Origin: Scatophagus argus
Lineage: Eukaryota; Chordata; Actinopteri; Scatophagidae
NCBI RefSeq assembly: GCF_020382885.2
Contig: NC_058515.1
Span: 11,920,723 to 11,984,722 of the forward strand
Length of the DNA stretch: 64,000 bases
Reading direction: 5' to 3'
Shown: one piece after another, positions 39,167 to 51,877 of the stretch
How positions within the stretch are numbered: the first letter of the stretch is position 1
How the letters are laid out: the number at the start of each line of letters is the position of its first letter
Notes under the pieces: generated by a model
What the model saw: the letters and a program-made list of their open reading frames with translations, nothing else
The model's database searches: none
What the model was told of the DNA's origin: nothing
Made by a program: the position numbers and the translations under genes

Positions 39167-41180
39167 ACCTCACACAACAGGCAGCGGCCTCATGTGTAAC
39201 CCACATTGGGTCGGCCGAACAGAAAGAGCACTTTGAGAAGGGAAATGCAGAGGATATTTGTCGAAGCGAGGAAGGCGAAGGACTGAGGAATATGTTTCCA
39301 AACCGCGACCAAAGAAAAATTGCCTTATTTTCTTTAAATATATGTCTGTGATTAAAATCAAATGCCTCTGCGGATGCTGTTAGAGTGTCCTCTGAGGATT
39401 TTAAAAGCACTAAAGCAGATTGAAACAGCCTGGGAGTTTGTAACAGTCACATCTGATTTGCTAGATGTCCATTACATTTATATGTTTGATTAACCAATCT
39501 CCTCCATCGAGGCCATCGCCATCATCACGGTCCGAACTGATGCACTTCTAAGATGTGAGGTATCCACTTTGGCTGTCTGCTGGCTGGGATAAATAAGCTT
39601 CAGTTTGCTATTAAAATGTCTAAGTTGATTATGTAAGCCTCCTAAAATCAGTAGCAGTGAAAGCATCTTCCTGCTCTCATCACATCAGCAAAACTCTGTG
39701 ATTCCCGGCGGGGGTCCTCGTACACCAGAGGGCATTTCTGCAGTCCGGTGGATATGTGGAAACATTGCGAAGAAGCTCAGCTAATCTGTAAAAAGTACAA
39801 ATTTTGATTTGGTAAAAAAATATGTCCAATAATTTGGCTAATTTTTCCAATTTAGGAAGTAAATCAACAGAAAAAAATGCTGTGATGTTGGAGTCAACTC
39901 CACAGAATTCATCTTAAGTCAAGTGCTCATTCAACCACAAAGTCGTGATAAAAAGATAAACGTAACTGATAAAGGACTGAAATGTGCAGCCATGGATGGA
40001 TCCAATGTAAAAAAGTCCATTCATTAAAGAGGCACGGGGTATGGGTATTTGACTAAAAAAGGTTTAGGAACCAATGGACCAACTCAGGACACGTGGAGGG
40101 AATCTGGGCCACCGTTTGCTGCATTTGGACTGATCAAAACCTGCACTAGCTTCTTCATTTTAAATCCATGAGGTGGTGTGAAAGACTGGGAAGAGCAAAT
40201 TGTCATCCAGAGTGAAAGGGCAAGAGGGGGTGAAAGTTTCAGGGTTTGTGGGGAGGGGGTGTCTTTTCAACATGGCGTTTCAGTGGACACTTCCTCCATT
40301 GAGTTATCGTCAACCTCAGAGCCACGCAACACAGGAAGCTGCTGACTGTTTGTTCCCATTTTGAGCTTCAGATCCTCCTGTTGTGTCCTGCAGAAATTGC
40401 ACATGCTGTTTAAAGTCTAATATAATAATGTACAAAACTCCTACCTGCCTGCTCTTGTTGATTTCTATTAGCGTGCATATTCTTCCTCTTGACGAAGACA
40501 TCAGCACTGGGACATTGTGTGCACCCTGTCCATATGTGAGTGTGTCGCTGCTGTTGCATTGATTGTCCAAATTGAGCATCTGTCTCGTCCCGATGATGCC
40601 TGAATAAGCTTATTGAGTTCTCCCCCTTCATCAAATGTTCAGTCGCTGCCCTTTTTCCTTTTGCGTCTGAGGGTCTGGATTGCAACTTGAATGTAGGGCT
40701 GCAACTCATGGGTTGTTTACATTATCGACTGATATGCAGTTTGTTTTTAATTGTCCTATTAATTGTCCTAATTTCCCAGAGTCCAAACTAATGTTTAAAT
40801 AGCCCCTTTTTTGTATGACTATTAATACAAATATATACTTAATGTGCAGAGATAGAAATCAGTGCAAAGCAGCAAATCCTGCCATGTGAGAAGCTGGAAG
40901 CAGCACTGCTTGGATGTATGCATTTGTGTGAATATCTGTTATACAAAGCATTACGTTGTTTATGTCTTTAGCATGTAATCTGTCCTCTGCGGTTAAGCAA
41001 AGGTGTCATCATCATTATTTTTCCTGGCACACGATGAGCCCTCCAACTGATCAGTTTCCTGTCCCCCTTTTCGCAGCTGAACTCTTGTGGCTTTGGGACC
41101 GCCTGTTATTCTTCTGGCGGCTCTAAATAAACCAAGAGCAGGCTTACAGGCTGGCTTTGTGTGCCTGAGTCATTCCTTGA
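39167..41180. other. ccs 3' UTR and ccs-rbm14 spacer
   Basis: The left end is the ccs 3' UTR, with ATTAAA at 39351-39356 as the likeliest poly(A) signal. The rest is AT-rich with no convincing coding exon and no RNA gene that I recognise. The short spacer (about 2 kb) and shared orientation fit the close CCS-RBM14 arrangement of other vertebrates. Confidence 0.5.
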
Positions 41181-41184
41181 GGTG

Positions 41185-41335
41185 TGTTTTTTGTGAGGAT
41201 TCAGCATCCTCTGGGTGTAGCAGCAGCAGCAGCAGCAGCAGCCCTCCCCCTCTGCAGCCTCTCTCTCTCTCCAGCAGTATGCCCGACATGCAAACGGAAG
41301 CAGGCGCTACCATTTTGAAACACAGCACCGCCTAG
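41185..41335 (+). other. rbm14: Putative non-coding first exon of rbm14
   Basis: A (CAG)7 tract (41218-41242) and a pyrimidine-rich stretch lead to CACCGCCTAG with a good donor GTAAGA at 41336. The next acceptor on this strand that leads into coding sequence is CTCTGCAG at 43022-43029, five bases before the rbm14 ATG. The intron start is CpG-rich (41340-41950), as expected next to a housekeeping promoter. The 5' boundary is not determinable, so the start is approximate, and additional 5' UTR exons are possible. Confidence 0.5.
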
Positions 41336-43033
41336 GTAAGATGGTAGATCCTTTTATTTAATCGCCCTTTTTTTCTGCGCTATTATTCTCATGTGGGCCG
41401 CATGGGAGGTAATTAACTGTGCTTCGTCTCTACGCTGAAGTGTTTTTGACGGGTTGTGGTGTAGCGGCTGTTTAAGACGGTGTTGTTGCACGGGAAGCAC
41501 TCGGGTGTTGCACCGTAGTCAGTCCTGTGCGTTTCGTACTGTATCGAGCTCCTATTCAGAGTTGTCGTCCGAGATATCCTGTGTGTATCGTCCTTGTCGG
41601 CGTGTGTAACACAGCTATGATCAGATGGGGTTGTTTGTTATTATTATTTGTTTCTCCTCGCCTGTTTTCGAGATTTGTTTTGCTTTAGGACGAGCCGAGC
41701 GAAACCAACAAGCATCCCGTCTCGCCGTTCACATTTGTTTTTATTTATTTATTTATTTCACAGTATTTTACGGACGACGCGTTTGACCTCTTTCTAACTA
41801 ACTTAACTTCGAGTCTTTTCGCTTGTAAATCAGTCTAGCTGGGTCCTAAATGTGTTGACTCAGCGTCGTGCTGCGTCATCAGAAAACCAGTCCCGTCCCC
41901 CCACCCCCGCCCCGCCATCCTGCATATGCCTCAAACGAACCCAGTGTTAACGCAGCAGCCCCGTGTAACGTGGGGGTTGGTGGTTCACTCACATATACAG
42001 TATGCAAACACTGAAGGAGATCTCTTGCATCTCCTTGAACGTGTTTTCTATGAACAGCAGCAGGAGGAGGTGGAGGTGGAGGAGGTGTAGTTTAAGTCAG
42101 CAGCAGCTGGCTGGAGCCTAAACCAAAAAATAGAAATGTCATTCTCTGGTGTCATGTTCATGTTCTTTGCCCTTTGATTTACAGCCAGCCATAAAGGTTG
42201 ATCAGGAAGAGGAGGAAGGGAGTCGGTCGACCCGTGGAAACACCTGTAGATTTAGAAAGTCGCGAGGAGGGAAATCAGTGGAGCTTTCTGAGCACAAAGG
42301 GGTCATTCTTTGTCTTAAAATTTTGCACTATCATCACTATAAATGCATCAGGAATTGATACATGGTGCTTTCAGTCGAGGGATTTGGTGTAAAATGCTTG
42401 TTTGGCCTCCTCGCCCGGCTGTCTCCTGCATAAGAGCCTGACTCACAGCTGTAGGGTTAATCACAGGCAGGTGAGAATCCATGATTAATACCGAAAATAT
42501 GTAGGTGTTGCTCACGGACGTAATGTGTTCGCTATAGAGAAACCTTGCTCCGTTTGACCTAATCTGAGTTTATCTGTCCTGAGTGGTCAGCTCACAGGCA
42601 AATGTGAGGTCTGTGTGGTTTTTTTAATTTGCCTTATTTGAATGTTAATCTGGCTGCTCACTCATGCGCTGAGGTTCTCGATCGCGCATGACGGTTTCCT
42701 TAAAATGCTTAAAAGTTGCAGCATTTTTTTGTTATTTGTGTGATCTTATCTACCTTAACGTTGGATAGTAAGCAGAGGTGTCGTGTTGGAAGCAGGTATT
42801 CTAAGTGATGGTTTTCAGTCCAGAGTCAGCAGCAGAGAACTGAGAAAGACACTTAAAAATGTACTGCAGGTACTTCCCTCTGTTCCCCCAACTACCACCG
42901 AGCCAAACGTGTGGTTTTGTCCTCACTCTGTAGTTGTTATGTGTGGCAGCGGTGAGCTGCACCGTGTAGTTAATCCCCCCACTTATCTCTAACCACAGTG
43001 AACCACATTACTCCTCTGTGTCTCTGCAGCGCC

Positions 43034-45342
43034 ATGGACAAGAGCCACACAGTGAAGCTCTTTGTGGGCAATCTGGCGTTGGACACCACCCAGGAGGAGC
43101 TGTCAGCCATCTTTGAACCCTATGGCCAGGTGGTCAGCTGCAGCGTGCTTCGACAGTTCGCCTTCGTCCACCTGCAGGGCGAGGGCGCTGCCGAGCGTGC
43201 CATCCGGGAGCTCAACGGACGAGAATTTCGTGGACGAAATCTGGTGGTGGAGGAGTCAAGGGGGAGGCCGCTGCACTCCACCAAGGTGTTTGTGGGTAAT
43301 CTGAGTGGGATGTGCACCACTGAAGACCTGCAGCAGCTGTTCCAGACATTCGGAAAAGTTCTTGAGTGTGACAAAGTCAAAGGTGAGTGGAGATTCTTGT
43401 AACATTTCAGTTGTTTTAAAAGGTTCTCAGTCACATCCCTCTTAAGTTGTGCTTGATGTTGGTAAGGTTATGACACCTAATGTGCAAGTGAAGTTATCGT
43501 ATCGGACAGTTTACTTCCAAATGTTGAGTCACTGAAAGATTTTGAGCACCTGCAAAAAACCCTCTCCACAAGTTAAAGTCCATTCAGGTGATTTAACAAT
43601 ACACAAGTAAGTGTTAAGTTGTCCTTGTTGTAAATATGGACAAAGTGGCTGCCGCTGGCACAATTTGTACTTTTTCATAGAAGCAATAAGTGTCTGTGGC
43701 GATGCCACTGTGATCCTAACTGTTGTCCCTGCGCTCAATGACAGCCAGGCATTCCTCTTCCACAGGCTATGCCTTTGTCCACATGGAAAACAAGGAGGAT
43801 GCTCTCCAGGCCATCGAGGCCCTGCACGGCACCTCGTTCAAGGGCCGCCCCCTGTCTGTAGAGCTGTCCAAAGTCCAGCCCAGCAAGCAGGCACCTACAG
43901 GGAAAATTCCCTGCGTGAACTGTGGAAAACAGGGTCACTATGCTGGAGAGTGTCCCGTGGGGAAGCCATCTCTGGAGCAGTACCAGAGTCAGGCAGCGGT
44001 CCTGGCTGCTGCTGCCGCTGCAGCCGCTGGCCTGCCACTACAAGTCCAGCAGAGTGTGCACAATTCAGTCTACAACACCTCCACCTTTGATCCCACATAT
44101 GCAGCTCTCACTGGGATCACCACTGGCACACGCACTGATGGAAATCCAGTGAATCCAGCTGTTTATGGCGCCCTCGCCAGCCAGGTGTATGGTGCCAATG
44201 TTGCCAATCAGCTTTATGGAACAGTGGCCAATCAGGCAGCTCTCACATCAGGCGCCACCCAGATGTACAGCTCGATGACTCCCAACATTTATGGCCAGAT
44301 GGCTGCAACCCCGGCGGCTGCAGCTGCAGCGGCTGCTGCTGCTGCCTACACGACACCGGTTTACACCCCAACTGTGGCCAATCCCCCCGTCTACCTGGCT
44401 GCTGCTCCTGGAATAGAAATGCCATCAGCAGCAGCTGCGGTCAACCCCGCCTACACTGTATCTCCAGCGATTTATGGCGCCGCCACACCAGCCTACGCTC
44501 ATATAAGCGCCATGGGAGCAGCAGACCCTACTACAGCCATCTTTGAGGCAGCAAGACAGGCACATTACTTTGCCCAAGGCCAGCAGGTTGTGGCTGAGCA
44601 GCAGTCAGTGGCTGCTGCAGCAGCGGCGGCTGCTGTGGCAAAGTCTGGTGAGAGGGACCGTAGTCCTTTACGAAGGTCGGTACCTCTTCTACCAGACCCA
44701 GTGATGAAGCCTTTCATGTACCAGAGAGCCAAGCCGCGCCGACCTCTACTTCCAACACCAGCTGGCCGAGCGGCAGAAGAGGCAGTGGAGGCTGCCGAGG
44801 ATCCCATGGCAAGGTAGGACACATTTATTCTCTTTACAGTCAACTCTGCAGCACCGCTAAAACATTCCCAGAAAGAGTTGAGTTGAGTCGGTTTCTGTAC
44901 TACTGTACTTTTCAACTAGGAAACAACAAACTGAAACAATAAATACCCATGCTGTCCCTCTTCCTACCTAAACCCTCCTCTCGCTTCCTTCACCAATCCT
45001 TCACTATTCCCCTTCCTCACTTCTGCTAGGTACTATGCGGAGTACTACCAGCAGCTGCAGCAGTACCCCCAGTTCCAGTATGCCTACCCACCGCCGAACA
45101 CAGTGACAGCCATCCCCGGCATGCCGGTAGTGTCAGCAGTTCCTGCTGTGCCCACGATATCCGCCCAGCCAGTTGCCACGCTGGATGCCCTCAGGCCAGT
45201 GGTCCCCACAGCTGCGGCAGTGGCAGCCGCCATAGCTGCGCCCAGGGTGTATGAGCCGCCGTTGCCGCCGCCCACGCGCAAGGAGGCCATCCTCCGCCGC
45301 CCCGAACTCTCCCTTCACACGCCTGAGCCCCCCTTCCGATAG
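43034..45342 (+). CDS. rbm14: RBM14-type RNA-binding protein with two RRMs and a CCHC knuckle
   Basis: This is a nuclear RNA-binding protein; RBM14 (CoAA) acts in transcription coactivation, splicing and paraspeckles. Coding exons: 43034-43382, 43745-44813 and 45030-45342 (TAG 45340-45342), phases 1 and 2, 576 residues. RRM1 covers about 8-74 (KLFVGNL, QFAFVHL). RRM2 covers about 84-157 (KVFVGNL, GYAFVHME) and is split by intron 1. A CCHC zinc knuckle CVNCGKQGHYAGEC lies at 173-186. A long low-complexity region follows, rich in Ala, Tyr and Thr with Ala runs, then RDRSPLRRS and a C-terminal ARYYAEYYQQLQQY stretch like the ARY tail of RBM14. An acceptor at 43766 would drop 7 residues. The knuckle and Ala runs are RBM4-like, so the gene could be called rbm4/rbm14-like. 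The name rests on overall similarity to zebrafish rbm14b as I remember it, and on position next to ccs. 5' UTR exon(s) lie upstream. Confidence 0.88.
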
Positions 45343-47422
45343 TCGCACACAACTCTCTGCTCCCACCCCTTCCCCTTTGCCCCGAACCCCCCATCTCCTC
45401 CTCCACCCCAAACTTGAACACCTTACAGCAGCTGTACGTGTGTGTATATGAGTATGTGTGCGTCTGGGGGCTCAAGGGGGGGGCTTTGGTTTATTAACCT
45501 TTCTTTATGAGGGACTTGATCAGCTAACCTTGGTCTTGTTTGCACACACACACAGTGCAGCCACGAAAGGGAGCCTCTCATCTGTTGTATGGGCATTCTT
45601 TGTGCTTCTCAGTTTTACTTTTTTATTGTGCCAGTCTCACACTTGTGCCAGTATTAGACTGATCCAGTCAGTCGTTTCATATGCCTTTATTTCCGCAACC
45701 CAGTTATGATTTTCTAAGGCCAAATCTACGATTAAAGACATTGGTTTTTGAACCTATCAGCCATCCTCCTTAGGCCTAGATGATCAGTTAGGGCAGCTAA
45801 TTTGAAACCCTTTTTGCCTTATTTTGAAGAGTTAAGATTTCTAATCAGATGGGAAGTCATATTAACACATATTGCTTACTGGCTGCATTGCATTGTGCCC
45901 AACAGAACCAAGGTTGAAATGTTTTGGGGTGGGGTGGCTGTTTGTCTTGAGTGTGATGTGGATGTAGTATGTGTGAATGGGTGCAAGAGAGAGATATGCA
46001 AGGGGCTCCTGGCCTTGCAGCGCACAAACGCAGCAGCTAAGACTGCGCCTTGCTGAAAAAAAAACAAAAAAAAGTAAAGCACACATAAATACGTACTGTA
46101 ATGTATGTTTGGATATCTCCTTGACCCTCCCCACCCCCCCCACCTGTACTCTTAACTACAACACTGGAAGACACTGCTTCACCTCTCTTTCTAACTACAG
46201 CTGCCTACCTCTAACTATAAATTTCAGTGTCTGTTCTATTCTTTTCCACACCTTTCAACCAGTCAGCGTTTCATTTACTGCTCCTTGTAAAAGTACAGGG
46301 CCAGCAGCTTAGGGAGGGAGGAGTCGGATTTTCTGTGACAATGACTTTTGTAGATATTCTGTATTAAGTCCTCCTACATGTTCAGAGGCCTTTTTTTTAA
46401 CAAATAGTTTGTTTGTTTTAATGTAGTTTACATGTAATGCAAGTCAACCTGGGGCGTAATGAATCGTAAATGGAAAAGAAAACCCACGTGTGACTACTGA
46501 ATGAGCTGTTTACAGAAGATCTTAAAGCTGCATCTTATTAGGAATCGTGATATGTGACAAGCTCAGTTATGTGCCTATAAGCTTTGAGCGAAGTGCATTA
46601 AGTGGAGCGATCTCCCATTTTAAGTGCTTTTTTAATCATTTCAAGGGATGGGGTGGGATGGGATGGGAGCTTAGTATCCACAAGGCTACTAGCAGCAAGG
46701 TTTTCTCGTGGACTTGCACTCTTGCGTTCGTTTCGTTTCATATCATATCATATAAGGTTTTCAAAAAGCCACAAAGTGAGCCTTACAGGTTCACGATTAG
46801 CCGCTGGTTTTAAGCAGATAGCACCAATGGAGTGAAACATGGGGCAGTGTCTTCCAGTTGCCCTCACTGTCTTACTTTTTCCAGACCTGCTTCAGATTGT
46901 AATTGCAAACATATTTTGTGTGTGTGTGTGTTTTAATCTGGTTGTTGAATCTCATAGGTGGGGTTTGCTGCATCACGATAATGAAAGTTTGACTTGCAAG
47001 TGCAGCTCATCCTGATTGGCAGATTCCACCCATTTGTTTCTACAGTCACTTAAAACACACAATCATTTAAAGTTGCAACTACTCTTTGATAGCGGTCTGA
47101 TGCACACACAGACATACCCTGGAATCACCTTACTGCCTCGCTGTTTCCCCCATCCCCTTTCCTCGTGTGGTTTTAGTGGTTAAGTGACTTTTGCATCTCA
47201 CGGTGTAATATTTCTGTGTTGTATATACAAACACATACCAGTTGCATCCTTTGTAGAATTATGTGGTTTGCGAAATGTCTTGTTTGCCCTGTTTGAGACC
47301 GTATTTTTAGAGAAGTATTTTAATTTTGCCCTTTTTTTTAGGAAACGACAAAAGAGGTTTAAAAAAATCAGCATGCTTTTTACTGAGCATATGTATACTA
47401 TAATCATTATTATTATAATAAA
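45343..47422 (+). other. rbm14: rbm14 3' UTR (likely)
   Basis: After the rbm14 stop, the sequence is non-coding and T-rich with few repeats. The first well placed AATAAA is at 47417-47422, implying a 3' UTR of about 2.1 kb. A longer form using AATAAA at 51077-51082 cannot be excluded. Confidence 0.5.
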
Positions 47423-50400
47423 GAATGTTTGGCTGACTACTGTGGTAAAAGAAAGCAAAGGGTTTGGATATTTCCCCTTCTTGTTTATGTTGTTCTTCTC
47501 CATTATCTGTTTCTCTTGTGTAAAATGACCACCAGACCCATTTGACTGGGGAGCCAGGGGGAGACAGGTGTAGATGCTGGCCCAGCTTTGCGCTCTATGG
47601 TCAGGGTAAGTGTGGGTTGGTGCTCCTTTCTCTCTCCAGCCTCTCAGACTGGCTGCAAACCAGACTATCTCTTTTGAAGAGGTTTGTGCTTGACCAAATG
47701 CACTTTAGAATTTGATTCTGACAAGAAAGGCTTGGTATGGTCCTTTTAAAATTGATTTCCCTGCAGAAAAGGGTTGATGTTGAGAGCTGGGGAGAGGCAC
47801 ACAGATAGAATGGCCTGGGTGCATTTTGATCTGTGGAGCAGTCCTGTTCTGGGGTTGATGGGTGTGCGTCTGGTCTGGTCTGGTCTGGTGTCTCCCTGCT
47901 GCACCAAATTCTCCCCCTCCATGTGTCTCTGTGTCCACTCTACTCTCAGACCTGCATGTGTGATTTATCTGTAACTCTGCGGCAAAAAAAAAAAGAAGCC
48001 CCGCGACAGTCCAGCTCTGAACTAACTATCTCAACTGAATTAGGTCACCGTGCCACCTGGAACGGCCAGCGTGCAGCGGTGCGTGAGCGTGGCGGCGTGA
48101 GCCATGGGGAGGACATTTAGCGCGACGGCACCGCTGTGGGGACTTGTTCTCTGTCTCTTCGCCACCAAGGTAAATGAAAAACGAAACAAAAAACAAAAGC
48201 ACTGACCTCCCCTTCTCCCCACCTGCCGCCCCTCCTTTGACTGTGCCTTGACCAAACACTCCTCCCCCTCCTCTCCTCTGCCATCACCACCTCCCCCTCT
48301 CCCTGCTCCGTAACTCCTCCTCTGCTGCAGTGGCAGCGTCATCGGTGGGGGTGGCGGGTGGGGCGGGGTGGGGTGGTGCTAGGACCCCCTTCCACAAGAC
48401 TGAGTCCTGTCTCACATCAGCACACAAGGCCACTGACTGTGCCCTCTTTGTCCCGCTGGTGTCTATTGATAAGGGATGTGTGATAGAGTGTGTGTGAGCG
48501 TGTGTTAAGAGAGCATGGATGTCTGAAGAACCTTTTTGGGTGGCTTAGCACATGCAAACACAACCCTTCCCCTGCCCGCTAGTCAACGCCTCTCCACCGC
48601 CGTATTCGCCGCCCTCACACCCCTCCCTCCCTTCCACTCCTCCCTCCTCCCTCCTCCTCCTCCACCACAACCTACTGTCCCTGTGCGCCTCTCCTCTCCG
48701 CCGTTCACACACGCACAGCGCTTTTTCCGCCGCCGCCACCGCCGCCGCCACCTTGGATCTGGGTTCGTGGCTCTGGCTCGGACTCAACTTTCCAGAACCA
48801 CCCTCCTGACCCAACCTCCCCACCCTCCTTTGTTACCATAGAGGCCTGGGCGTGACAATGGACATTTTATGTGTGCCGGCCCGCCGCTGGACTCAGTAAC
48901 ATGACACAGAGAGACTTCAATGTTGGACAAGTCGCTTTGCTAAAACTGTTGCTGTATGCTGGGTTTGCTCCTCATGGCTGTGGAAGGGATCTCACCTCCT
49001 GTTTCCTAAAAGAACTTAGCTCCATTACATCTTAAATGATAAACTATGAACCTCAGACGATTTTCTTTGGGTCCCTCACAGCCTGTGTGCCAATCAGAAA
49101 CATCCTATAAGATAGGCCACAGTATGAGGCCAGTCTGACCTGTAGATTCTTATCAATCTCAGGGTTCCTATAGGACTTTTCTGGTACGGCACTTCTGTTT
49201 CTCTAATACCGGAATCAGCTGGACCGGCTGAACTATGTGCTCTGAGTGACTTGTACGTGTTCTTACCTGTTGAGATTGTCCGTGTGCTGAGATAGATCCC
49301 CGCGCCCACAGGCTTTCAGTATGTCAGACGAGTTGTTCGGCATTTGTTCTGACAGCTGCAAGATGGAGTCAAGACAAGCAGGGCATTGCCTTCTGTCTGC
49401 CTAACAAAAAAGGAAGGAAAGGGAAGAAGAAGGAGGAGAGGAATGAATAGATGAGATGAGTAAAAGGTGAGTTGTTACGAGAAGAATTTGATCAAAGCTG
49501 CACCTTAAGCGCCACCTTCCCGTTGTTGACTGGCCTAATAGACAAACAAAATCTTATTTTAAAGAGGGCCCCTTTTATAATGAACATTTCATCGCCCATA
49601 GCGTATGCTGGTAGGGCAGCTTTGTCTCTTAGGTGTCCATTTGTTGGACGCGCTTCATCTTTGTTTACTAAAATTTTCCCACTGAAACATTGTGTGCTCC
49701 CAAGAAAGCAGAAAATCTTTTCACGACATCAGGAAAAATAATGCAGCTGCGTCATAATTTTACCCTGAAAACACTGCAGCTATAGAATAAGTAGATGAAG
49801 TGCAGAGTCCCTTCCCGGCCTACATGATCAGAGTCTGTGGTGCTCCAGTGTTTTTGTCCACCAGCCACCTTGTCCTCCCGACTCTCTGCTTAAGGCTTCT
49901 TCGGGTGCTTGCGAGTCTGGGCTTCCCGTGCTTGGGTGAATGCAGCCATGCATCTTTATAACGCCCTGCTCTGAATTCACGGTTGCACTGTACTGACAGC
50001 CTAAAGCTCGCTGCAGCCTCCTCCCCACTTCCACCTCCTCACCCACTTTCTCCCCACCCCCGCCTTCTGTGGTTTGGACATCTGTAGGACTGTAATCCAG
50101 ATGCTCTTAATGTCCACATTTCTGTATTGCGCCGCTTTGATGGGATCCCACAGGTTGCATCTGTTCTCCTGCAGCAGGTATCAGCTGATAGGTGCAAGTG
50201 TGTGCATCTGGAAAACACTCCCGTTTGGTTTTGAGCACAACCAATAGACCGTGTTGCCTTTTGGGTTTGTAGTAATGAGATTCAGTAACCAACGAGACCA
50301 TGACTATCCTAGCTCTTTTAGCACAGATGAATATCAGACTCCACTGCTGCTCATCTCTTCATCAACACATGAGCAGTAGAGCCATACCTCAGTCATTACC

Positions 50401-51877
50401 TCATCTACAGGGCAGCATGAACACCTGCAGAATATAATGCAGTTCAATACAACGTCCTTGTATTTATTAAGAAGCTCAGTGTTTTTAATTTCTGTCATGA
50501 ATTGGTGATTTTTTTACTGCATGGTGTGATGGGGTATTGACTCGCATTTAATGGTAAGGGGTTCGCAATATTTTGTCCATCCCTTGTCCAACTATGTTTA
50601 TTAGTCACCTTAGGTCAAATATGTATTTTTCTGTGGTCCATATTATTATCAGAACTCACATAGTTGCATTGTGTTTACAGTGATGAACCCATCCCATCCG
50701 ATTCCCTCAGCTCAGCAGTAGCACAGTAATGTACCTAATGGTAACCACAAATAGTCGCACAGTAGCTAAACTTCTTCAAGTAGGTTAATGGACCAAGCAG
50801 AGTGTAGTTACATTTAAATGCCTGGTTAATTATAAATTATTCTAGTTTCCAAAGACAAATTGAGGGTGACTCTGCTTTAGTTCAAGGAAGTTTGTTGCAG
50901 CACAAAGTTAAATGGGATGGGGGTGTAGTTGATGAATGTTAGATGAAATCTGACTGTGAATGACAAATCTTGATATAAACCCGAATTATACTGTAAGGTT
51001 GTGTATGCTTATATATGCCTTTTAATCTGTATTTCTTAAAAAAAACATCAATTTTTAAAAATGCATGCAAATCATAAATAAATTCATTTTTTTTTCTCAT
51101 AAAAGTGTCTGAGTCTCTTTTTATTCTAATTGAAATTCTGTTCTGAGGCGACCAATCCAGAATGCTTTGAGCGTTGTTTGAGACTGCTTGATATCTGGTC
51201 GAAGGGAATTAAACACTATAAACTATGCATTTACCTGCTGCTTCATTTTCAGTAGTGTGGAATAAGATGGTCTGAGTTTCTGTCAGTCTTTGCTGCACTT
51301 GAACAGACACGGGGCTACTTTTCCTGAAGTGCAGAAGAAGAACTCTTTGGCTGCTTTTTAGTAATACTGTTTTCTGGTAGAGGAAGGTTGAAACTACAGA
51401 GGCCTTGATTTGCCACTGAGAGTCACTAACAGCAACAGGTGCATTGGACAAGCCATAAAAATGCTTCTGGTGCGAGGTGGGCGTAAATGACATCCCTCCA
51501 CACCACTCGCAAGCCCGTTAAGCCTGCCGGCGGGAGACCACTCCGCCCTTCACACCTTCTTAGGGTCAGAACCCGATACCCAGGCTGTCGGTTCCCATAC
51601 TTATTGGGGTGCGGTCACGTGTGCCACTTTTGACCAGGAAAGGAGCACCGGCCAGCAGGGTCTTCTGGTAGTGGGAGCACCACCTCCTCACAGGCACCTC
51701 GTACCAGTGGAGTCTGGTCTCTGCAGCCCCAAATTGTCTCTCCCCCCCGAAAGCAAGACCCCTCGTCTCAAGGAGGTTTTTGCCCTCACGGCTTGGTCGT
51801 CGTTTCTATTGCTGATTATTATTTTTTTCTTACTATAAGCTGACGGGGACGTGAGAAGTCCTGACAGAGGTGGCACG
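47423..51877. other. rbm14-actn3 spacer with a possible orphan exon and the actn3 5' region
   Basis: Most of this is non-coding. A GC-rich block at 48030-48900 includes ATG at 48104 in strong context (GAGCCATGG), followed by 22 codons ending exactly at a donor (48169, GTAAAT). The peptide looks like a signal sequence (see findings). CCGCC and CTCC runs occupy 48620-48760. AATAAA is at 51077-51082. From about 51480 to the actn3 ATG the sequence is GC-richer and includes an E-box CACGTG near 51616 and ACTATAAG near 51832; it presumably contains the actn3 promoter and 5' UTR. An AAG acceptor after a T-rich tract at 51839 could end a 5' UTR intron. Confidence 0.4.

Noticed and set aside
43120..43434. 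Minus-strand open frame opposite the first rbm14 coding exon
   Set aside because: It is the antisense shadow of a strongly coding GC-rich exon and has no domain of its own.
43745..43752. A third rbm14 acceptor, CCAG at 43748
   Set aside because: It would shift the reading frame and destroy RRM2, so it is not a plausible coding site.
48536..48841. Open frames on both strands in the CTCC/CCGCC-rich block
   Set aside because: Low-complexity Pro/Ser/Arg-rich translations caused by pyrimidine bias; no splice or conservation signal.
51484..51760. Structured RNA (rRNA or snRNA) in the GC-richer stretch before actn3
   Set aside because: I compared it mentally with U1, U2 and 28S core sequences and found no match; more likely the actn3 5' region.
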